A DNA stretch of 64,000 nucleotides from positions 113,492 to 177,491 of the forward strand of contig JBFIES010000009.1 of assembly GCA_041603235.1 (NCBI GenBank), written 5' to 3'. The notes below the pieces were generated by a model. That model was not told the DNA's origin. It did no database searches and saw only the letters and a list, made by a program, of their open reading frames with translations. This document shows positions 15,419 through 24,208 of this stretch, piece after piece; position 1 is the first letter of the stretch; each line of letters opens with the position of its first letter. Both the position numbers and the translations under genes were made by a program. The stretch is from Panacagrimonas sp041603235 (GTDB taxonomy: Bacteria; Pseudomonadota; Gammaproteobacteria; Nevskiales; Nevskiaceae).

Positions 15419-18190
15419 ATGGATAATCTAGAGCCGTTCAAGACCAGTATCGTTGCGACCAAGCTATATCCTCCCGCCTTCAATAAGAAAAGCATCACCC
15501 GAGAGCGCCTTTTTGACTACAGGGCGTGTGAGGATAAAAGACTCTCCATCGTCAGCATCGTGGCTGCTGCTGGCTCGGGGAAGTCGACCACGATGGCAGA
15601 GATTTACGGTCGGCTAAACGAGATGAAATTCTCGACGGCCTGGCTCAGTCTGGACTTGGAAGATAACTGCCCCTCAGCTTTTGTCTCTTACCTCATTCCG
15701 GCCCTGAGCAAGCTTGATCCATTGCAAGACGGCTCAGATCTAGAGTGGCAGCGAGACATGCTGGTAAAGGATATCGAAGCCCTTTTCGATATCCTGATTG
15801 CAAGAATTTCGAGGATCGATTTTCCTGCGGCTATTTTTCTCGATGACTTCCAGCATATTACCGATCCGTCACTGGTCGCATTCATCGACCGTCTGGTCGC
15901 GCGTCTCCCAGACCGTATTCTCTTAATAGTCGCTAGTAGAGTCCAACTCCCGCTATCTCTTGGTCGTCTGCGTGTTACAGGCCGTCTTCAGGAGATAAAC
16001 CAAGCGCATCTGAACTTCGATTCCAGGGAAGCTGAGGCCTTCTTGCAGCGCTCGCACGCGTTGCGCTTGCAGGCCGCCGACCTAAGTTCCCTGCATGAGA
16101 TTACTGAAGGTTGGCCGGCAGGCCTGCAGTTAGCGGCTTTGGCTCTTCGTCAGCACAAGGGACCTCAGAGTGAATTGATCCGCCAGTTCTCCGGTTGTAC
16201 GCGGGATCTAACGACGTTTCTTGCGGAAAGCGTTCTGAACAGCCAGCCGGAGAGTGTTCGTCAATTTCTACTTAGTACGGCACCGTTGCGTCGCATGTGT
16301 CCCGATCTGTGCCATGCAGTGTCGGCGCGCACCGATTGCTCCAGTATGCTGGAAACGCTGGATAGGATGCAGTTATTCGTCGTCCCACTGGATGGTGCCG
16401 GAGAATGGTTTCGTTACCACCACTTGTTCGGAGAATTCCTGAAGAAGCTTCTGTCTGACTCGGATCCGCAACAATTCAAGAGTGTATGTGAGAAAGCAGC
16501 TGTCTGGTGCGAGGCGAAAGGGCTGATGACCGATGCCATTCAGTACATGTTGGATGCTGGTCATTTTGAGCAAGCTGCCGACATGATTGCTGACCGGGCA
16601 CTCACCGAGTCTTCGATTGAGGCTGATCATCACACGGTGCTGGATTGGATGCGGCGTTTGCCCCGGCAGTACCACATGAGGCGCCCAGAGATTAATTTGG
16701 CGCACGCTTGGTCATGTGCGTTTTCTCACGATGCCGCCCGTGCATTGGAACTTTCTCAGGCTGTGCTTGCGAAATTGAATGATGTGAGCGATCAGACTTG
16801 GGAGATCGGCGCGGCGGAGCGCCAGTCATTAATTCACTACGCCGGTGTAATTCAAATCATTGCCGACGCTACGATGGATAACTTCGCAACTTGCAGAGAG
16901 AGGGCTGAGGAACTTAACAAGAACATGCCGCGGGACAACGCGGTGCTCATTGGAACCGCACTGAACTGCCTGAGTTATGCATATCTGTCTGCAAGGGATT
17001 TCAATAACGCTATCCAAGCCTCCTCAGAGGCTCGTTTGCAGGGAGAAGTCGAGGATTCTGTATGCGTCATGGTGTGGGCGGACTACATTCGAGGGGCAGC
17101 GGCCATAGAGCTCGGCAAACTGCGCAGCGCAGTCAAGTTAGGTGAGCGAGCCGAAGCGGCGGCTATGAGGGGTGCGAATGAAAAGGGTTTTTGTCTGGCT
17201 ATGGCAGCATTGCTTAACGCGGAAATAGCTACACAGCGCTGCGAATTTGAAAAGGCAGAGCGACTTATGAATTCGGGCCGGGCATTCGCTGTTTTGTTCG
17301 GGCCAGTAGAGCCACTCCTGCGCGCCTTCAGAAGTGATGCTCAAATTCTACATTGGCTTGGCAATCATTCCGAAGCGGTCAAGCGCTTGGAGCAAGGCAA
17401 GAGCGTGGCGCTCAGATTCAACTATCCGCGATTACTTCTTGCTCTGGCAATAGAAGAGGCAACGCTAAAAATTCTCGCGGGAGATATTGAGGCGGCAGGC
17501 GAAGCAATCTGCCTTTTCAAGAGTCACGTGGATGTTGCCTCTGCCAGCAAGTTTTCCCCTGTTTATGGACTGGGTAATTCAGTTAGATTGCTGGAAGCGC
17601 GGCTGCAGCTTGCCGCGGGAAGTCCTGAAAAAGCACTACGAGAATTTTCACGCTTGCAATACGGCTTGAGCAGCGATGCAGATACGACGTTTTTGCTGAC
17701 ATTGCGAGCATTGAAAGCAATCGCACTGTGGCGACTTGGGCGGACAGCGGAGTCCGTTCGTGAGCTGGACAAGGCATTGAGCGCGGCCAGCGAGGATTTT
17801 TGCGCATATCCCATTCTGTCAGCAGGTAATGAACTGCTGCCAATAATTGAGGCTATAGATAGCAAGCGCGGACGCGAATCTGATCTGATCAGAGAACCCA
17901 AGCTAAGACTGGAACGATGGATTGTTGCGAAGTTGCAAGGGGATAAGCTTGATCTGAATCAAATCAGTGCAGTATCAGTGTCCACCAAACGAGAATCCTC
18001 AATACTCACTGAGCGGGAGATTGAGTTAGTTAAATTGGCGGACTCCGGCCTGACCAACAAGCGAATTGCCAAGGCCCAATTGATTACCGAAGCCACAGTC
18101 AAATGGCATATGCACAACATATACGAGAAGCTCGGTGTGGCGAATCGGACCGCGGCAGCGGCCCGTTCGCGTGAACTGAAGATCATATAA
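15419..18190 (+). CDS. LAL/MalT-type LuxR-family ATP-dependent transcriptional regulator (paralogue 1)
   Basis: The 923-residue product starts at the ATG at 15419, seven bases after AGGAGG. The order is a STAND-type NTPase domain (Walker A GSGKST about residues 52-57, Walker B AIFLDDFQH near 140), a winged region with RYHHLFGEF, helical TPR-like repeats, and a C-terminal LuxR helix-turn-helix over the last ~65 residues (LTEREIELVKLADSGLTNKRIAKA). MalT and AlkS share this plan: ligand and ATP binding drive assembly and promoter activation. A close paralogue lies at 29503-32280, and the KLYPP start and the recognition helix are conserved. Its coding sequence looks more AT-rich than the PHA genes. 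It converges on the desaturase fusion gene. Confidence 0.93.
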   Translation: MDNLEPFKTSIVATKLYPPAFNKKSITRERLFDYRACEDKRLSIVSIVAAAGSGKSTTMAEIYGRLNEMKFSTAWLSLDLEDNCPSAFVSYLIPALSKLDPLQDGSDLEWQRDMLVKDIEALFDILIARISRIDFPAAIFLDDFQHITDPSLVAFIDRLVARLPDRILLIVASRVQLPLSLGRLRVTGRLQEINQAHLNFDSREAEAFLQRSHALRLQAADLSSLHEITEGWPAGLQLAALALRQHKGPQSELIRQFSGCTRDLTTFLAESVLNSQPESVRQFLLSTAPLRRMCPDLCHAVSARTDCSSMLETLDRMQLFVVPLDGAGEWFRYHHLFGEFLKKLLSDSDPQQFKSVCEKAAVWCEAKGLMTDAIQYMLDAGHFEQAADMIADRALTESSIEADHHTVLDWMRRLPRQYHMRRPEINLAHAWSCAFSHDAARALELSQAVLAKLNDVSDQTWEIGAAERQSLIHYAGVIQIIADATMDNFATCRERAEELNKNMPRDNAVLIGTALNCLSYAYLSARDFNNAIQASSEARLQGEVEDSVCVMVWADYIRGAAAIELGKLRSAVKLGERAEAAAMRGANEKGFCLAMAALLNAEIATQRCEFEKAERLMNSGRAFAVLFGPVEPLLRAFRSDAQILHWLGNHSEAVKRLEQGKSVALRFNYPRLLLALAIEEATLKILAGDIEAAGEAICLFKSHVDVASASKFSPVYGLGNSVRLLEARLQLAAGSPEKALREFSRLQYGLSSDADTTFLLTLRALKAIALWRLGRTAESVRELDKALSAASEDFCAYPILSAGNELLPIIEAIDSKRGRESDLIREPKLRLERWIVAKLQGDKLDLNQISAVSVSTKRESSILTEREIELVKLADSGLTNKRIAKAQLITEATVKWHMHNIYEKLGVANRTAAAARSRELKII

Positions 18191-18279
18191 CTTCAGTTGT
18201 CCCGGAGCATGGTCACAGTTTATCTGTATTGCTAGGTGGGGAAGCTTCAGCAGATGCCGTTCAGGTATTTTTCGAAAGC

Positions 18280-20169
18280 CTATAAATCTAGAGAGAGCTT
18301 ATCGTCGCCGACCGACCTAGAAACGCAGGCCGTCATATAGCCTGCGTCGCGTTCACCGGGGCTGAGCACTACGTCATGGTGTTCCACTCTTCCCGACAAA
18401 ACGCGAACTTTACAGCTGCCACAAATTCCTTGCGTGCATACCCCAACTGCTTCCGAAACCTTGCTTTCCTGCAATACTTCAAGAAGAGATTTTTCAGCTG
18501 GCACGCTTAGGCTTAGCCCGGATTTGTTCAGGACGACCTCAAATGCTCGATGTTCTGATGTGTCCTGAGTTCCCGCCGAAAAGTTTTCTGTGCGGATGGC
18601 CTCTGTCGGCCAGCCTAAAGTTTCGGCCATCTGACTGATGTATTCCATGAACCCGGCTGGACCGCAAATGTAGAGAAGGTCACCCTGCGACCAAGGGCCG
18701 ATATCCTCTGGCGAAATTCTCTGATCCTGGTCTGCATTATCAAAGTGAAACCGGAGCGACTCCGATGCCCATTCCGTACCTTGCAATTCTTGGGCAAAGG
18801 GCATTAGCTCTTCGCTTCTGGCGCAGGCATGAAGTATGAATTTGCATTTCGATTCAGCGAGGGTTTCCGCCATTGAGATCAGCGGTGTGATCCCGATTCC
18901 GCCCGAGACCAAGATGGTCCTGCCGCTCGCTGATTTGAATAGCTCGAAATGATTGCGAGGTTGGCCAATTTCGACTTCGGCGCCCATCTGCAACTGCGCG
19001 TGAGCTGCGATGGAGCCGCCGCGACCATCCATCTCTCGCTTGATGGCAATTCGATACTCGTGATTATCAGCTTGTGGCGCCCGGCACAGAGAGTACTGCC
19101 GCACCAATGTCGGTGATAGATGAACATCGATATGGCCGCCTGGGGTGTATGGAGCCAGCGGTTTTCCGGCATCAGCACTGCGCATCGTGTATGCACGAAC
19201 CTCAGGGGATACTTGATCAATCTTCGTTATGTGAGCTTTTTGAATCAACTTCTGATCGGGCTTTTCGGAGAGGGAATTGGGCATTGCCAGCTTCCCAACC
19301 GGTGAGCTCCAAACAATCTCGTTGTCCTTTTCGAGCATGCTGCGCGAGGCATTCCAGGCTGCGTTGTACCTATAAAATGGCACTGCGGGGAATAGGTGAT
19401 GCATCAGATGTTGGCTCTGAGACAATGAGATGTATCTCATTAATGGCCCGCCCTTGATCATTCGGGTGCCCTGAATGGGATGTTCCGCCTGAATGACTCC
19501 CGCAGGGTGCTGAATCGAAGCAAACAGATAGGCCAAAAAGGTCATACCCAAGCGTTGTGGAATCAGCCACAGAACGATGAACTCGTACGCATACTCGGAT
19601 GTAAGGAAGCCGACATGCACAGCAGCAAAGAAGGCAAGGCCGCCAGCATCGCGGATCAGTTCGGACGGCGATCGTTCTTTCCAGCGCCTGAGGTACCAAT
19701 ATACCCAATAGACATCGACGAACGTCCACATCAAGGGACGCCACCACGCTGGCGCGGTAACCATCATGTCATCGGGGTCTCTGTCTTCTTCGCCGGTATA
19801 GCGGTGATGTTCGAGGTGTAAAAACCGATAAAGCCCTGTGGTAAAGCCTGGGAATAAAGGCAGAACTGAGATGGTTCCCATCAAATCATTGATCTTGCGG
19901 TCGCCAGACGCCGAGGAGTGCGCCGCATCGTGGAATGGTGTAAATGCGGCATAAATTGCTGCTGCGTTGACGAATATTGCTAGCCACAATGGAAGAAGAC
20001 CATTGAGATACAGCGAAATCGTCATGATGATGGAGGCGTACACCCCTGCAATGAGCGCGATTTCTTGCCAAGCAAACTTGGGGACCTTCATAAGTTTCTG
20101 AAAGTTTGTTGTGCTGACAATTTGGGCGAGTAGTTCGCGATCCTGCGGGGGGTAAGTCATTTGGCTCAT
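18280..20169 (-). CDS. Membrane desaturase/hydroxylase fused to a ferredoxin reductase with 2Fe-2S domain
   Basis: This 629-residue protein is a fusion. Residues 1-290 form a membrane fatty-acid-desaturase domain with His boxes HDAAH (80-84), HLEHH (118-122) and HLMHH (254-258), which bind a di-iron centre. Residues 305-530 form a flavin/NAD(P)H reductase (RQYSL at 357-361 for flavin, GGIGITP at 423-429 and ICGPAGF for nucleotide). Residues 540-629 form a plant-type ferredoxin with Cys578, Cys583, Cys586 and Cys615. This is the phthalate-dioxygenase-reductase domain order joined to an oxygenase. It could take electrons from NAD(P)H to desaturate or hydroxylate a lipid or alkyl chain without separate partners. 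The substrate is unknown. It lies between the two LAL regulators. Confidence 0.9.
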   Translation of the reverse strand: MSQMTYPPQDRELLAQIVSTTNFQKLMKVPKFAWQEIALIAGVYASIIMTISLYLNGLLPLWLAIFVNAAAIYAAFTPFHDAAHSSASGDRKINDLMGTISVLPLFPGFTTGLYRFLHLEHHRYTGEEDRDPDDMMVTAPAWWRPLMWTFVDVYWVYWYLRRWKERSPSELIRDAGGLAFFAAVHVGFLTSEYAYEFIVLWLIPQRLGMTFLAYLFASIQHPAGVIQAEHPIQGTRMIKGGPLMRYISLSQSQHLMHHLFPAVPFYRYNAAWNASRSMLEKDNEIVWSSPVGKLAMPNSLSEKPDQKLIQKAHITKIDQVSPEVRAYTMRSADAGKPLAPYTPGGHIDVHLSPTLVRQYSLCRAPQADNHEYRIAIKREMDGRGGSIAAHAQLQMGAEVEIGQPRNHFELFKSASGRTILVSGGIGITPLISMAETLAESKCKFILHACARSEELMPFAQELQGTEWASESLRFHFDNADQDQRISPEDIGPWSQGDLLYICGPAGFMEYISQMAETLGWPTEAIRTENFSAGTQDTSEHRAFEVVLNKSGLSLSVPAEKSLLEVLQESKVSEAVGVCTQGICGSCKVRVLSGRVEHHDVVLSPGERDAGYMTACVSRSVGDDKLSLDL

Positions 20170-20333
20170 GAAATGCGATCCTTACTTTTAGTGCGTGGAC
20201 TAGTCGCACGCGTCTGAACCTGCAGGCTAGACCAGGATTACGGGTAGTTCCCAGTCAGGTGATTTTTGCAATTGCTTCTGTTATGGGGCTCGGATCGGCG
20301 AGTGGCGGACGCGGGTATATTCACGCATCACTT

Positions 20334-20349
20334 TTGATCATTTGATCAA
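20334..20349. promoter_or_regulatory. Perfect 7-2-7 inverted repeat TTGATCATTTGATCAA
   Basis: The arms TTGATCA (20334-20340) and TGATCAA (20343-20349) are perfect reverse complements around TT. The site sits 39 bases upstream of the secreted-protein ATG and about 165 bases from the divergent desaturase gene. It resembles an FNR/CRP-type half-site pair but the spacing is two bases too wide for FNR. It is a candidate operator for an unknown dimeric regulator. Confidence 0.35.
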
Positions 20350-20388
20350 TTTGCCCCGACGACGCCGCTGCAACGTATGCTTTGGCAT

Positions 20389-21351
20389 ATGAGCAAATTT
20401 GATTTCATCTTTCTGCCATTACTTGGCCTAATAGCAGGCGCTGCATTTGCTGCTCAGCCGGATACCCGGACATTCGAGATCAAGGTGAGCTTTGAAGGCG
20501 CGCAGGACTGGAGCAATCCGCCGCAGTGGTACAAGGCCAGCAGCACGCAAAGTTTTGTGGTGCGGACGGAGCTTTACTCAAGCGGAAAGCGGTATGCGGC
20601 CAATCTTCTGGATGTCGACATGCAGCAGCGGATGAAGATCAAGGCGGAGTTCCAGCGACAGAGGGCGCTGGCCACATTGCGCGCTGAGGGCATCGACACG
20701 GCGGCGGGCGATCTGCAGCAGCGTATCTCTGAGCGCATGGATCAGGAAATCTCTGAGTGCCAGCAGGATATGAACTGCATGGCCAGGGTAAGCATGAAAT
20801 ACGCCGCACCCATGTCGGCCGCCATGGCGCCAGACAACAGCGCATTATTCGAGGGTGAGCCTCGTTATGCCTACTATCAGCCGTTCGAGGGCTGTCAGAG
20901 CTTCGTCAAGGGCAGTATCAGTATTAGCGCAAAGGGCGAGACAAATCGCTCGAAACTCAGGAAGAAGGAAAAGGTCTATCCATTCGCGCTGGAAATGAAG
21001 GGTGTGGAAAGCACCTCCGTTGAGCAGAAAGACCGGCCGCTGTGCAGCTACTTTCTTATTGTGCTGGATGAGCATGCGCAGAAAATGTACGTTGAGAACG
21101 TATTCCTTCCGGATGTTCGGGGCAGCGCACACCGTCTTGAGTTCGGCGAGCAATCGCATGATGACAATGCCTCGGTCCCGATGGCCGCGCCCATACAGCC
21201 CTGGGTTAATGCCAACTTGAGAGATGCGGCTCCCTTGCAGGGCAACATGGCAGAGCGCCTGCCGCTCCCCCTGCCGCTGGACGGCAACGCCACCATACTC
21301 GGAAATTTCGAGGGGCATGGCAACGCAAAAATGTCCTGGTCCTTCGATTAG
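20389..21351 (+). CDS. Secreted protein of unknown function
   Basis: The 320-residue product starts with a clear Sec signal peptide (MSKFDFIFLPLLGLIAGAAFA, cut before AQP), which favours the ATG at 20389 over the one at 20377. The mature part is hydrophilic. It has a Gln/Arg/Glu-rich helical stretch near residues 85-125 with two Cys close together (SECQQDMNCMARV) and two further Cys (EGCQSF, PLCSYF), which may form disulfides in the periplasm. The C-terminal half looks like beta strands. I recognise no family. It lies upstream of the RND-DUF1329-YCF48-DUF1302 set, separated by 311 bases, and is divergent from the desaturase fusion. Confidence 0.6.
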   Translation: MSKFDFIFLPLLGLIAGAAFAAQPDTRTFEIKVSFEGAQDWSNPPQWYKASSTQSFVVRTELYSSGKRYAANLLDVDMQQRMKIKAEFQRQRALATLRAEGIDTAAGDLQQRISERMDQEISECQQDMNCMARVSMKYAAPMSAAMAPDNSALFEGEPRYAYYQPFEGCQSFVKGSISISAKGETNRSKLRKKEKVYPFALEMKGVESTSVEQKDRPLCSYFLIVLDEHAQKMYVENVFLPDVRGSAHRLEFGEQSHDDNASVPMAAPIQPWVNANLRDAAPLQGNMAERLPLPLPLDGNATILGNFEGHGNAKMSWSFD

Positions 21352-21662
21352 CCCATCCGGATTCCGCCCCCGTAGCGTTCACTTAGGCGCTTTCGCCTGA
21401 CGCACCCATTTGGGTTTCTGCTTGTTGGAGAGGGAGGCGGGAACCCGAACCTATCCAATGGTCGGGGTTTACTTGGCCGAGAAAAAGCAGACTTTCTCCT
21501 TGCCGCAAGGCGGTTCAAAGAAAACAGTCCGAAAGTTAGGCGTGCCCTGACCGCAGGCTGCATATGCTTTGGCGTCCAAAGGGAGTGCAGCTCAGGTTCA
21601 ACCTGCAGCCAACGTCAGCAATTTCAATAAATAAATAAGTAGTAAGGAGACCGGTAAGCCAA
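21352..21662 (+). other. Intergenic leader of the RND-DUF1329 set
   Basis: This 311-base stretch contains no plausible gene. A small hairpin AGGCG-CTTT-CGCCT (21386-21399) and an ACCCA-TT-TGGGT palindrome close behind could form a weak terminator. An AT-rich segment (ATAAATAAATAAG) precedes the AAGGAG ribosome-binding site at 21644-21649. No sigma-70 -35 element is evident, which would fit an activator-dependent promoter. Confidence 0.35.
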
Positions 21663-24128
21663 ATGGAGCACTTTCGATTTAGATTGGCCGCCTGGATTAT
21701 GGCCAGAAGAGGCGTTGTTCTCGCGCTCTTTGTCGCAATTACGGCTTTTTTTGCGGCGGGGTTACCGTCCGTTGAAATTCGCACCATCTTCTCCGATCTG
21801 CTGCCTGCAGATGACCCCTTCGTGCAGACCTTCAAGGATCACCCGGGGTTCGGAAATCCCCTGACGGTCACCGTGATGATCAAGCGCACGGACGGCAAGG
21901 ACATCTATAACGAGGAAACCCTGCAGAAAGTCTGGGATTTCACTCGTGATATCGATTTGACCCCCGGGGTCAATCATGACGACATCATCTCCATTACCAC
22001 GGAGAAGGCGCGATACGCCGAAGCGACTCCGCAAGGTATCGATCTGCGTCCGCTGATGGACGACAAGGTGCCCAATGATGAGCAGACCCTCGCCAGCTTC
22101 CATCGTCGAGTAGAGCGCTCTCCCATCGCGCGCAAATACCTTGTTTCTTCGGATAACACAGCGACGTTGGTCAACGCGTCCTTCCATGAGCATCTGCTCG
22201 AGTACGACGTTGCCTTCAATTTTGTGCAGGATCTTGCAACCAAGGCGCGTGACGACAATCACGAGGTCTATCTTGTTGGTCAGCCGATTCTGACGGGCTG
22301 GGTCTACAAGCTGCAAAGGCAGACTTACACCATCTTCGGTCTGACGCTGGTGCTGCTGCTGTTTGCCCTGGTCTTCTACATGAAGAACGTCGCAGGTACG
22401 GCAGTGCCGGTCATCGTCAGTGTTGCAGCGGCCATCTGGGGCTTCGGTCTGGTGGGCTGGATCTCCTCGGTGATCGAGCCGCTGCTGATGATCGTTCCAT
22501 TGCTTCTGGTTGCGCGTTCCTTCTCGCACTGCGTGCAGTTCACAGAGCGCTATTACGAGATTCTGGAGCAGGTGCCGGACAAGCTGAAGGCGTCCGAGAT
22601 CACCATGGGCGTCATGATGGCCCCCAGTATCCTCGGCATCATCACCGACACGCTTGGTATTGCCTTTATCGGCCTGGCGCCAATCCCGGCAATGGAGCGA
22701 TTCGCGCTGTTCACCGGCTTCTGGGCGCTCTGCCTGATTCCGACCGGCGTGATCCTCATCTCCATTCTTCTGTCTTACTTGCCAACACCCAAGAATGTTG
22801 ACTCGATTGTGGGCAAAGGGGATGGTGGTGAGTCTGGTGTGCACAAGCTGCAACGTGATGCGCTGGCTGCAACTGCCAAGTTGGTGACAAACAAGGCCGC
22901 AAACAAGACCGCTATCGTCGCAGTGGTGATCTCTGCAGTCGCGATCTTCATGTCCTTCCAGATCAAGGTGGGCAACCCTGTTGAAGGCAGCAACTTGTTG
23001 TGGGAAGACTCCGAGTTCAATGATGCTGTTCGCAAGATCAACGATCACTTTCCCGGCGTGAATTCCCTGGAAATCGTCCTGGATTCCAAAGACGATGACA
23101 GCAAGCAGCGAACCGCTCGAACCGCATCCGCCTACGAGGTATCTCACAAGATTCAGCTGATCGCGGAGCAGGGTGGGCAGAAAGGTGAGATCGCCGCAAG
23201 AGAGACGCGCTCCTTCTCGGACATGATGGAGGAAGGAAATCGTCTGTTCTCCGGCGGTCATCCGAAATGGCTGCCCCTGGATCCGAACGATCCTGCGGTG
23301 ACGGCTGCTGCTATGGCCATCAGCTTTGGTCAGAATCCGATCAACTTCTCCAGCATGACGGACTTCAAATCACAAAACTCCTCAGTGTCTCTCTTCTATC
23401 GAGACAACAAGCAGGAGACGGTGGATGGTGCTTTGAAAGTGGCGCGCCGTGCAGTAGAGGCCGTCGGCAACGACTACCCCGAGTTTGATATCCGACTGGC
23501 CTCAGGAACCATTGCCCTGCAGGAGGCCATGAACCGCGTCGTCGAGCGATATCACTGGCTCATTCTTGCTCTGCTGGCTGCTGCCATCTTTGTTGTCGCG
23601 ACTTACGCCTACAAGTCCTGGGTGGGTGCGGTCATCGTGCTGATTCCTGTGGCACTGGCGAACTTCTACCTCACGGCCACCATGCATATTCTCGGCATCG
23701 GCCTGGATATCAATTCGGTGATGGTTGCGGTGCTGGGTGTTGGCGTGGGTATCGACTACGGCATCTATCTGCTGTCGCGAATCTGCGAGGAATACCACGT
23801 CCAGAAGGGCGACTGGGCCGCTGCCATTTCGATTGCGATGCAGACCACGGGCAAGGCCATCATGTTTACGGCCACGATCATGCTGATCGGCATCGTTCCC
23901 TGGTACTTCCTGTCGGATCTCAAATTCATGGCAGACATGGGCCTGCTCCTGGCCGCGATCATGCTGGTCAACATGGTGCTCGCTCTGGTTGTGCTGCCTT
24001 TGCTGGTCTGGTTCATCCGTCCCAAGTTTGCAACCAGAGATGACCTGATTGTTGGTGAAAGTGTGGATCTGTCTCAGTTTTCCGACATCAAAGTCAATGG
24101 CGGAGTGCCATCAGCCGCAACCAGCTGA
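21663..24128 (+). CDS. RND-superfamily (MMPL/HAE3-type) transporter
   Basis: This 821-residue inner-membrane permease has the doubled RND plan: one helix near residues 15-35, a large periplasmic loop (to ~210), five helices (~220-370), then a repeat of the pattern with a helix at ~417-437, a second loop and five helices (~633-790). The second half carries GVGVGIDYGIYLLSR with the membrane Asp used for proton coupling. The equivalent place in the first half reads ARSFSHCVQFTERY with no Asp. The size and the lack of a MexB-like loop fit the HAE3/MMPL group, which moves lipids or hydrophobic molecules. DUF1329, YCF48 and DUF1302 genes follow, so it is probably the energised part of an envelope transport system. 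Confidence 0.88.
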   Translation: MEHFRFRLAAWIMARRGVVLALFVAITAFFAAGLPSVEIRTIFSDLLPADDPFVQTFKDHPGFGNPLTVTVMIKRTDGKDIYNEETLQKVWDFTRDIDLTPGVNHDDIISITTEKARYAEATPQGIDLRPLMDDKVPNDEQTLASFHRRVERSPIARKYLVSSDNTATLVNASFHEHLLEYDVAFNFVQDLATKARDDNHEVYLVGQPILTGWVYKLQRQTYTIFGLTLVLLLFALVFYMKNVAGTAVPVIVSVAAAIWGFGLVGWISSVIEPLLMIVPLLLVARSFSHCVQFTERYYEILEQVPDKLKASEITMGVMMAPSILGIITDTLGIAFIGLAPIPAMERFALFTGFWALCLIPTGVILISILLSYLPTPKNVDSIVGKGDGGESGVHKLQRDALAATAKLVTNKAANKTAIVAVVISAVAIFMSFQIKVGNPVEGSNLLWEDSEFNDAVRKINDHFPGVNSLEIVLDSKDDDSKQRTARTASAYEVSHKIQLIAEQGGQKGEIAARETRSFSDMMEEGNRLFSGGHPKWLPLDPNDPAVTAAAMAISFGQNPINFSSMTDFKSQNSSVSLFYRDNKQETVDGALKVARRAVEAVGNDYPEFDIRLASGTIALQEAMNRVVERYHWLILALLAAAIFVVATYAYKSWVGAVIVLIPVALANFYLTATMHILGIGLDINSVMVAVLGVGVGIDYGIYLLSRICEEYHVQKGDWAAAISIAMQTTGKAIMFTATIMLIGIVPWYFLSDLKFMADMGLLLAAIMLVNMVLALVVLPLLVWFIRPKFATRDDLIVGESVDLSQFSDIKVNGGVPSAATS

Positions 24129-24208
24129 TTGTGATCGGCCAATTTCAAGAAGTTTCACGTAGGTATGACGCGGGATATTCCGTTAATCATTGGTAGGAGG
24201 ATGTAACC

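Noticed and set aside
20334..20349. FNR binding site
   Set aside because: The FNR consensus is TTGAT-N4-ATCAA; here the half-sites are separated by six bases.
21762..23261. A 499-codon frame antisense to the RND gene
   Set aside because: Its His/Arg/Gln-rich product is typical of a shadow frame, and the plus-strand RND protein is unambiguous.
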